From: JBDKJS01 sp039806065
GTDB lineage: Bacteria > Bacteroidota > Bacteroidia > AKYH767-A > 2013-40CM-41-45
NCBI GenBank assembly: GCA_039806065.1
Contig: JBDKJS010000039.1
Location: 1-27,098, forward strand
DNA length: 27,098 nucleotides
Direction: 5' to 3'
Shown: in pieces, positions 21,699-27,098 of the stretch
How positions within the stretch are numbered: position 1 is the stretch's first letter
Layout of the letters: every line of letters begins with the position of its first letter
Made by a program: the position numbers and the translations under genes
The notes under the pieces: generated by a model
Database searches by the model: none
What the model was told of the DNA's origin: nothing
The model's input: the letters and a program-made list of their open reading frames with translations, nothing else

Positions 21699-24611
21699 TT
21701 ATTTTATTTCAGATTCTGGCTCAGCAGCCGGCCCAGGTGTAGGTGTAGTATTTTTCCTAGGTTCTTCAATAGTTAACTTAGTAGATTCTTTTATCCCATT
21801 TAAAGTAATTGATACCGTATAAACTCCAGGTTGTAAAAACATGACTTCCGCTTCATTACTCAAAGGCTCGCTTTTAACAACACAAGGTAAATTGATAGTA
21901 TTGAATCCAAGCCCGAGTGTATCAATCTGATTGTAGTAAGATTTTCCCTCATCATTAGTAATGCTTACATGCGCCAATCCGGGTTGAGCATTCCAAAGTC
22001 GAATCGAAGCCTTTGGCTCTTTAGCGGGCAACCAATTGAAGTCTTTTTTACCCCATCGCTTGCTAAAGGTAATGGTAGGCGCTTCAAAAATATGAATTGG
22101 CTTAGCTTGAATTGTATCATTTAATTTTTGCAGATCCGCAACATTGGCTACAAAAATTGATCTTCCATGAGTGCCCACTATAAGGTCTCTTTCGCGTGGA
22201 TGAATTTTTAGGTCATGTACGGCTACATGTGGAATGCCATTCATCATTGGTGAAAAATGTAAACCTCCATCAGTAGAACAATACAGTCCATTATCTGTCC
22301 CAACAAAAATTAAATTTCTGTTAACCTTATCTTCTGCTATGGCATTGATAGGTTCAGCTGGAAGTTTGCTGCCTATAACCTGCCATGAAGCTCCATCATT
22401 AGTAGATTTGTATAAATAACTACTAAAATCATCATTTCTATATCCATTGAGCGACACATAAATTGTATTCTCATTGTGTGCTGAGGCAATGATTCTACTA
22501 ATCCACAAATTTTTAGGCAACGTACCATTAATATTTTTCCAAGTATATCCACCATCATTACTAAGATGTATGGCGCCATCATCACTTCCAGTATATAATT
22601 TACCGAATCTTATTGGACTTTCTGCTATGGTGGTAAGTGTTCCAAATGCCACATCACCTTTCTTCCCTCCATTGGTTAAGTCAATCGAAGCTGGTTGCCA
22701 AGTATCGCCCTTATCAAATGATCGATGAAATTTATTGCTGCCGTAGTAAAGTACATCTTGATTATGGCGCGATAACAGGATGGGTGTTTGCCAGTTAAAT
22801 CGATAAGCAGCTTCTCCTAATTGGTGCTTGGGCATGATGAGTTTTGCATCTTGTGTGTTTTTATTAACCCTGTAATAATACCCAAATTGAAAACCGCAAT
22901 AAACGGTGGTATTATCACGGAAATCAACCTGCACTTGCATACCATCACCACCCATCAAAGTTTTATAGGGATAAATTCCTTCTTGATACCAAGCAGGCGA
23001 TGCTTGATAGGTGGATGGCCCAACCCATACCCCGTTGTCCTGAAGACCACAATACACATTATAAGGCTCATTCATATCATAATCTACTGCATATAACTGA
23101 CCCACAGGCACTGTATTACATTTATAAAAGCTTTTGCCATTATCATAACTTATATTTACTCCCCCATCATTACCATTAATGATGTGTTCCTCATTGTTCG
23201 GATTTATCCAAAGTGCATGATGATCGCCATGAACATTATCTGGGTTGATCATTCTAAAATGTTTCCCCCCATCTTCAGAGTATAGTAATACCAAGCCAAG
23301 GAGGTAGATATGGTTTGGATTATTAGGCGCTATGCGAACTTGACCAAAATAGTATCCATAAGTATAAAAGAAATCATCTAAATATTCTTCATTTACTTTA
23401 ACCCAGTTTTTACCTCCATCCGCGCTTTTATATAATTCTGCACCTATTATTTCAGTTTCAAAAAGGTCGGCATTGGCATCAGCCAGATAGTCTGCTATTA
23501 GCTGCGGTGTAATTTTACCATCACCAACCATTTGCTTTAATTTTTGGGCTGTGGTTCCTTGAGGATAATCATGTGATTGAATAAAATTATCTAACACCGT
23601 ATCTTGAAGTGCTAAAAACTGACTGGTACTCATTAGCATTACTTCTTTAGGTGTAACTTCTGGTTTATTTTTTTGCGCTGATTTTACAGGTCGCCTGGCT
23701 TGATTGTCAAGTACAGCATAAACCAAATTAGGGACCTTTTCTGACATTGCCAGCCCTATTCGCCCTACACCATCATGTTGTGGAAATCCATTTTCTCCGA
23801 GAGTGATTTTTATCCATGTGTCACCATTGTTTTCGCTCTTATAAATAGCCGATCCTTCACCACTTTCTTTAAAGTTCCAAGCTTTGCGCTCTCGCTGCCA
23901 TGCTGCTGAATAGATAATTGAATTATTATGCGGATCTCTAATTAAGTCAATTACTCCCGTTGAATCATTAATAAATAAAGTTTGCTTCCAATTCTTGCCT
24001 CCATCAATAGTTTTATAAATGCCTCTTTCGGTATTAAAAGTATAAAGGTGACCAATGGCTGCCACTTGCACTTCATCTTTATTGTTGGGGTTTAATATTA
24101 TTCTACCTATATGTTGTGTTCCTGCTAGACCCATACATTGCCAATTTTTTCCCCCATCGATAGATTTGTAAATCCCAGTACCTGCATAGCTGGTACGGCT
24201 CGAATTATTCTCTCCCGTTCCAATCCACAGTATTTGATTCGCCCAGTCAACAGCTATATCACCAATGGTGATGCTTGCTTCATTATCAAATACCGGAGAA
24301 AAAGTGAGTCCATTATTCAGTGTATGAAACAGACCACCCGATGCATATGCCACATAAAACTCATTAACATTGTTTGGATTCACTTCAATATCTGTCACTC
24401 TCCCACTCATTACAGTAGGGCCTATATTATTAAATTTAATTCCATTGAAAGGGGAATTGGCTTTGGCATTTAATTTTTGATTGAAGGTTGCTTCACGCTG
24501 ATCAACGGGCGTTGAGTTCGTTTTACTTCCTGCATTAGTTTCGAATGCATGAGCAATGCCCATCACCAAAATTGCTGTCTTAAAAAGCTTGATGATTTTT
24601 TTTGTGAACAT
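21699..24611 (-). CDS. Exported Asp-box (BNR/VPS10-like) beta-propeller protein
   Basis: A 970-aa exported protein with a signal peptide (about residues 1-27). At least ten Asp-box motifs of the S-x-D-x-G-x-x-W type are visible along the chain, for example SIDGGKNW, TIDGGKNW, SENNGDTW, SADGGKNW, SEDGGKHF, SFDKGDTW, SNDGGYTW, STNDGASW and STDGGLHF, interrupted by a helical insert (about 330-385). This gives two stacked beta-propellers as in sortilin/VPS10 domains and the exported proteins often called glycosyl hydrolases. After the propellers comes a beta-sandwich (about 860-950) and a Pro-rich tail (KNTTPTPGPAAEPESE). I see no catalytic site that proves hydrolase activity, nor a clear type IX C-terminal signal. 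First gene of a two-gene operon. Confidence 0.87.
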   Translation of the reverse strand: MFTKKIIKLFKTAILVMGIAHAFETNAGSKTNSTPVDQREATFNQKLNAKANSPFNGIKFNNIGPTVMSGRVTDIEVNPNNVNEFYVAYASGGLFHTLNNGLTFSPVFDNEASITIGDIAVDWANQILWIGTGENNSSRTSYAGTGIYKSIDGGKNWQCMGLAGTQHIGRIILNPNNKDEVQVAAIGHLYTFNTERGIYKTIDGGKNWKQTLFINDSTGVIDLIRDPHNNSIIYSAAWQRERKAWNFKESGEGSAIYKSENNGDTWIKITLGENGFPQHDGVGRIGLAMSEKVPNLVYAVLDNQARRPVKSAQKNKPEVTPKEVMLMSTSQFLALQDTVLDNFIQSHDYPQGTTAQKLKQMVGDGKITPQLIADYLADANADLFETEIIGAELYKSADGGKNWVKVNEEYLDDFFYTYGYYFGQVRIAPNNPNHIYLLGLVLLYSEDGGKHFRMINPDNVHGDHHALWINPNNEEHIINGNDGGVNISYDNGKSFYKCNTVPVGQLYAVDYDMNEPYNVYCGLQDNGVWVGPSTYQASPAWYQEGIYPYKTLMGGDGMQVQVDFRDNTTVYCGFQFGYYYRVNKNTQDAKLIMPKHQLGEAAYRFNWQTPILLSRHNQDVLYYGSNKFHRSFDKGDTWQPASIDLTNGGKKGDVAFGTLTTIAESPIRFGKLYTGSDDGAIHLSNDGGYTWKNINGTLPKNLWISRIIASAHNENTIYVSLNGYRNDDFSSYLYKSTNDGASWQVIGSKLPAEPINAIAEDKVNRNLIFVGTDNGLYCSTDGGLHFSPMMNGIPHVAVHDLKIHPRERDLIVGTHGRSIFVANVADLQKLNDTIQAKPIHIFEAPTITFSKRWGKKDFNWLPAKEPKASIRLWNAQPGLAHVSITNDEGKSYYNQIDTLGLGFNTINLPCVVKSEPLSNEAEVMFLQPGVYTVSITLNGIKESTKLTIEEPRKNTTPTPGPAAEPESEIK

Positions 24612-24667
24612 AAATTAGTAGAAGGTTTTTATTATTGGTGCAATTTAAGCATTAAACCTTTAAAAAA

Positions 24668-24766
24668 AGAAAACCCCGCTAGTGCGGGGCTACAGACAGC
24701 CGGAACTTAACTTAAACATGAACACAAGAATTAACAGCTGCCTGAGTGTTTTTAACTTCTGTGGGA
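24668..24766 (-). ncRNA. Candidate small RNA with own promoter and terminator (possibly 6S-like)
   Basis: On the minus strand a promoter-like pair TTG (24797-24799), 18-nt spacer, CAGCTTTG (24771-24778) predicts a start near 24765. About 100 nt later a terminator closes the unit. In between, CAGGCAGCT (24736-24744) pairs with GGCTGTCTG (24693-24701) in a 9-bp stem with two wobble pairs, and an inner stem TTAA/CTT with AAG/TTAA encloses an AT-rich loop. It contains no plausible reading frame. Size and layout fit a stable sRNA such as the Bacteroidota 6S-type (6S-Flavo) RNA, but I cannot confirm this family from memory. The alternative is a structured radC 3' UTR. Confidence 0.5.
24674..24689 (-). 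terminator. Rho-independent terminator (small RNA / radC 3' region)
   Basis: GC-rich hairpin CCCCGC / GCGGGG with a 4-nt loop, followed on the minus strand by TTTTC and a run of T. It ends any transcript from radC or from the candidate small RNA, upstream of the propeller gene. Confidence 0.88.
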
Positions 24767-24770
24767 TTTA

Positions 24771-24799
24771 CAAAGCTGAATTGAAAATAGGGCTAGCAA
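24771..24799 (-). promoter_or_regulatory. Predicted promoter of the candidate small RNA
   Basis: TTG (24797-24799), 18 nt, then CAGCTTTG (24771-24778): one mismatch from the Bacteroidota -7 consensus TAnnTTTG with a near-normal spacer. It lies inside the 269-nt space between radC and the propeller gene, where no gene needs it except a small RNA. Confidence 0.45.
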
Positions 24800-24880
24800 T
24801 TCATTTATCCATAGCAAAATTGTATCGAATAAATGATTTAATAAATCATTGGAAACATGAATAGTTTGTAGTTTGAGTTA

Positions 24881-25582
24881 CTACATTAAGCCGTTATCAG
24901 CAAAGCTATAATATTGCTGATGCCCAATAATAATATGATCTAAAATATTTAAATCTAGCAATTTGGCTCCCTGTTGAAGTTTGGCTGTTAACTTCTTATC
25001 TTCTTCGCTGGGATTTAAATTTCCAGAAGGATGATTGTGAGCTAAAATCATGGCAACTGCCTTATGATCTAAAGCATATTTAAACAATATTCTACTATCC
25101 ACTATGGTGGCATTAAATCCACCCTTGCTTATTTGCTCAATGGCCAAAACATGATTGGCTCTATTGAGCAGCACTACGAAAAACTCCTCATGGTGCAGAT
25201 CTGATAAAACAGGATGAACAACCTCATAAGCATCATTGCTTGTAGTTATTTTATTTTTCTTTTCTGGTAATTGTTCTTTTCGCCTTCTTCCTAATTCTAG
25301 TGCTGCAACAATGCTTACTGCTTTTGCTTCGCCAATGCCCTTAAAGGTTAGAAGATCGTTAATACTTAGCTTGGCTAAATTATGTAAGTTATTATCTACA
25401 CTTTTTAATATTTTTTTACTTAATTCCACAGCACTATCCTCAGCATTGCCACTGCCTATTAAAATGGCTATAAGCTCAGCATCTGACAATGTCGTTCGCC
25501 CTTTTAAAAGTAATTTCTCCCGCGGTCTATCTTCTTCGGCCCATGATTTAATGGTCAGTTTATCTGCAATATTTGATTCCAT
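24881..25582 (-). CDS. radC: RadC family JAB/MPN-domain protein
   Basis: A 233-aa RadC. The N-terminal third holds a helix-hairpin-helix-type region (LSDAELIAILIGSGN, then LLTFKGIGEAKAVSIVAALELGRR). The C-terminal MPN domain (about 105-230) has the metalloprotease-like motif AHNHPSGNLNPSEED, with the two His and the Asp of the JAMM signature, plus the preceding GGFNATIVDSR segment. The family is widely annotated as DNA repair, but the biochemical role is not established. A TATCTTCG box lies 4 nt upstream of the ATG, which may make the mRNA leaderless. A terminator separates it from rpsT. Confidence 0.94.
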   Translation of the reverse strand: MESNIADKLTIKSWAEEDRPREKLLLKGRTTLSDAELIAILIGSGNAEDSAVELSKKILKSVDNNLHNLAKLSINDLLTFKGIGEAKAVSIVAALELGRRRKEQLPEKKNKITTSNDAYEVVHPVLSDLHHEEFFVVLLNRANHVLAIEQISKGGFNATIVDSRILFKYALDHKAVAMILAHNHPSGNLNPSEEDKKLTAKLQQGAKLLDLNILDHIIIGHQQYYSFADNGLM

Positions 25583-25586
25583 ATAA

Positions 25587-25594
25587 CGAAGATA
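25587..25594 (-). promoter_or_regulatory. Possible -7 box of radC (TATCTTCG)
   Basis: One mismatch to TAnnTTTG on the minus strand, followed by TTAT and the radC ATG: the same 4-nt spacing seen at trhO and the DUF2721 gene. No TTG at -33. Confidence 0.3.
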
Positions 25595-25611
25595 GCAATA
25601 TGACTAAAAAT

Positions 25612-25645
25612 AAAAAAGCTGCCGCATGGTTGAGCGACAGCTTTT
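25612..25645 (-). terminator. Rho-independent terminator of rpsT
   Basis: Stem AAAAGCTGcCGC / GCGaCAGCTTTT with one mismatch and an 8-nt loop, followed on the minus strand by a T-rich run. It lies 20 nt after the rpsT stop and before radC. Confidence 0.85.
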
Positions 25646-25665
25646 AAATAATAATAAATTATCGA

Positions 25666-25920
25666 TTATTTTAAATGATTTACATGCGATGCCACCTCTG
25701 ATTTAAGATTAGCTGCCTTGTTTTTATGAATTACATTTTTCTTAGCCAACTTATCTAGCATTGAGGTAATCTTTGGCAGTTGTTCAACTGCATCCTTCTT
25801 TGAAGTTAATGAAAGGAATGCCCTCATTGCATTACGAGTAGTTTTACCTTGATAACGATTGGTAGTCTGCTTTTTTTTGTTTGCTCTTATTCTTTTAACA
25901 GCAGATTTATGATTGGCCAT
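25666..25920 (-). CDS. rpsT: 30S ribosomal protein S20
   Basis: An 84-aa, very basic protein matching S20 over its full length: MANHKSAVKRIRANKKK at the start, RYQGKTTRNAMRAFLSL in the first helix pair and KNVIHKNKAANLKSEVASHV at the end, the canonical C-terminal motif of the family. S20 binds 16S rRNA early in 30S assembly. It is monocistronic, with a strong consensus promoter upstream and a terminator directly downstream. Confidence 0.97.
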   Translation of the reverse strand: MANHKSAVKRIRANKKKQTTNRYQGKTTRNAMRAFLSLTSKKDAVEQLPKITSMLDKLAKKNVIHKNKAANLKSEVASHVNHLK

Positions 25921-25946
25921 TTTTAAAATATTTTTTTTACGGATGG

Positions 25947-25976
25947 CAAAGATAATATTATCAAATGATGGTGCAA
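25947..25976 (-). promoter_or_regulatory. Consensus Bacteroidota promoter of rpsT
   Basis: TTG at 25974-25976, a 19-nt spacer, and TATCTTTG at 25947-25954 on the minus strand: a full match to the -33/-7 arrangement. Predicted start is about 20 nt upstream of the rpsT ATG. It is the best promoter in the window and serves as an internal reference for the others. Confidence 0.8.
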
Positions 25977-26027
25977 AAAAAATTTGTTTGTTCCTTCACT
26001 GAGGGGCGTAAAAGTTAATGTGCTTAA

Positions 26028-26039
26028 AAACAGCTGTTT
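26028..26039. promoter_or_regulatory. 12-bp perfect palindrome in the rpsT / 3-hydroxyacyl-CoA dehydrogenase spacer
   Basis: AAACAGCTGTTT is a perfect palindrome 81 nt upstream of the 3-hydroxyacyl-CoA dehydrogenase start. It could be an operator for a dimeric regulator of fatty-acid genes, but a 12-bp palindrome alone is weak evidence. The rest of this 199-nt spacer is T-rich with no other clear signal apart from the rpsT promoter. Confidence 0.2.
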
Positions 26040-26119
26040 ATGACATTTTGTTGGATATTTTTTATAACTCCTGCGTTCTTTTTGTTTTTGTAAGCTGTAA
26101 AATTTCGTTTTTTGACAGT

Positions 26120-27098
26120 ATGAAAATAGCTACAGTAGGCACCATAGGTGCCGGCACTATGGGTGCAGGAATAGCATTAGTTGCAGCCCAAGCAGGTAAA
26201 AAAGTGGTGGTGTACGACACTAATAAAGTAGTGCTGGAAAATGCTCAAAAATATTGGCAATCAACAATTGACAGATTGATTGAAAAAGGAAAATTGACTG
26301 CTGAAGAGGGGTTAAAAGTAGGCTCTAATTTGATGGTGACAATGGATCTATTCGATTTAAGTAAGGCTGATCTAATCATAGAAGCCATCATAGAAAATAT
26401 GGAAGTAAAAAAAAGTTTGTTCAGCGAACTTTCTTCAGTCGTTTCTTCAAATACCATACTGGCAAGTAATACTTCATCCTTGAGCATAACCGCAATTGCC
26501 GCTGCTTGCAAAAATCCAGCTCAAATGATCGGTATTCATTTTTTTAACCCGGCTCCGCTGATGCCACTAGTAGAAGTTATTCCAGCTCTTCAAACGGATA
26601 GCAGTGTGATTGAATTGGTGCGTAATGAAATTATGGGCTGGAAAAAAACCATAGTTATTGCCAAGGATACGCCAGGGTTTATTGTGAACCGGGTGGCTCG
26701 AGCCTATTATGGTGAAAGCATCAGAATACTCGAAGAAGGTATTGCTAATGAAATTACCATTGACTATGCCATGAAAACATATGGGGGCTTTAAGATGGGT
26801 CCTTTTGAATTAATGGACCTTATTGGAAATGACATTAATTACACGGTGACCAAAACAGTGTGGGAACAATTTTTTTTCGAACCCAGGTATCAGCCATCAC
26901 TCACACAAAAAGCCTTGGTGGATGCTGGCAGGTTGGGAAAGAAAACCGGTCATGGGTACTATGATTACAGTACCAAGGCCGAAAACTTGGAACCTAATAA
27001 GGATGTAGGGTTAGCGGAACGAATTTGCAATCGGGTATTGGCTATGCTTATGAACGAAGCAGCAGAAACCCTGTATCTTGATATAGCATCGGAGCAAG
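26120..27098 (+). CDS. 3-hydroxyacyl-CoA dehydrogenase, long PaaH/PaaC-like form (truncated by right edge)
   Basis: ATG at 26120, open to the window end (326 codons seen). The NAD site is VGTIGAGTMGAGIA with G10, G12 and G15; the usual first position GxGxMG is kept. DLIIEAIIENMEVKK, SNTSSLSI and the catalytic GIHFFNPAP with His140 and Glu152 follow. The C-terminal domain begins at KDTPGFIVNRV and includes FKMGPFELMDLIGND. After KKTGHGYYDY, a second C-terminal-type repeat starts (ERICNRVLAMLMNEAAE), so this is the long form with two such domains. It oxidises 3-hydroxyacyl-CoA to 3-oxoacyl-CoA in beta-oxidation, phenylacetate or butanoate metabolism. The end is missing, so the exact subfamily is open. 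Confidence 0.92.
   Translation, partial: MKIATVGTIGAGTMGAGIALVAAQAGKKVVVYDTNKVVLENAQKYWQSTIDRLIEKGKLTAEEGLKVGSNLMVTMDLFDLSKADLIIEAIIENMEVKKSLFSELSSVVSSNTILASNTSSLSITAIAAACKNPAQMIGIHFFNPAPLMPLVEVIPALQTDSSVIELVRNEIMGWKKTIVIAKDTPGFIVNRVARAYYGESIRILEEGIANEITIDYAMKTYGGFKMGPFELMDLIGNDINYTVTKTVWEQFFFEPRYQPSLTQKALVDAGRLGKKTGHGYYDYSTKAENLEPNKDVGLAERICNRVLAMLMNEAAETLYLDIASEQ

Noticed and set aside
24682..24864. Plus-strand reading frame of 60 codons in the radC/propeller spacer
   Set aside because: It starts inside the terminator hairpin, has no family resemblance, and the spacer is better explained by a minus-strand small RNA.
1..27098. CRISPR arrays, tRNA or rRNA genes, insertion sequences, prophage or attachment sites
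   Set aside because: No regularly spaced repeats, no tRNA/rRNA sequences, no transposase or integrase frames and no long inverted repeats were seen.

Overview
This window is a chromosomal segment of a low-GC Bacteroidota, most likely in the Chitinophagales/Sphingobacteriia range. The assignment rests on three things: Bacteroidota -7 boxes (TAnnTTTG) in front of several genes, the families present (SCO/DUF420/COX oxidase cluster, fused 2-oxoacid dehydrogenase E1, DUF2721, a secreted choice-of-anchor-J/GEVED protein, an Asp-box propeller protein), and AT-rich spacers with weak Shine-Dalgarno signals. I see no rRNA, tRNA, CRISPR array, insertion sequence or phage gene. Most of the window is core genome.

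Layout. Positions 1-959 (-) hold the N-terminal part of a large secreted adhesin-like protein. 1002-2036 (-) is the tRNA hydroxylase TrhO. 2085-6353 (-) is a tight cytochrome c oxidase assembly and subunit operon: ctaB, two subunit III genes, subunit IV, SCO, DUF420, and a small CxxC membrane protein. Subunits I and II and heme A synthase are not in it. 6427-7523 (-) is an RluA-family pseudouridine synthase overlapping a DUF2721 membrane protein, which diverges from an FAD/NAD(P)-binding protein at 7594-9006 (+).

8987-13232 (-) reads, in transcription order, fused E1 alpha/beta, murQ, a 190-aa unknown and ftsB/divIC, joining central metabolism and cell-wall functions. 13391-13735 (-) is a small unknown with its own terminator. 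A membrane histidine kinase (13815-15185, -) diverges from a single-domain response regulator (15401-15844, +), a likely cognate pair. A bidirectional terminator separates the regulator from a SlyD-type FKBP (15912-16418, -). 16540-17969 (+) is a two-gene pair: an exported alpha/beta-hydrolase-like protein that seems to lack its nucleophile, and an outer-membrane barrel protein. 17976-18509 (-) is a SpoU/TrmH methyltransferase and 18577-21183 (+) is MutS.

21265-24611 (-) is an operon of a 970-aa Asp-box propeller protein followed by a START-like protein. 24881-25582 (-) is RadC and 25666-25920 (-) is ribosomal protein S20. 26120 to the right edge (+) is a truncated 3-hydroxyacyl-CoA dehydrogenase.

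The least explained signals are a compact promoter-stem-terminator unit between radC and the propeller gene (about 24668-24766, -) that looks like an independent small RNA, and three genes whose -7-like box lies exactly 4 nt from the ATG, suggesting leaderless mRNAs. I did not find a clear new multi-gene system.
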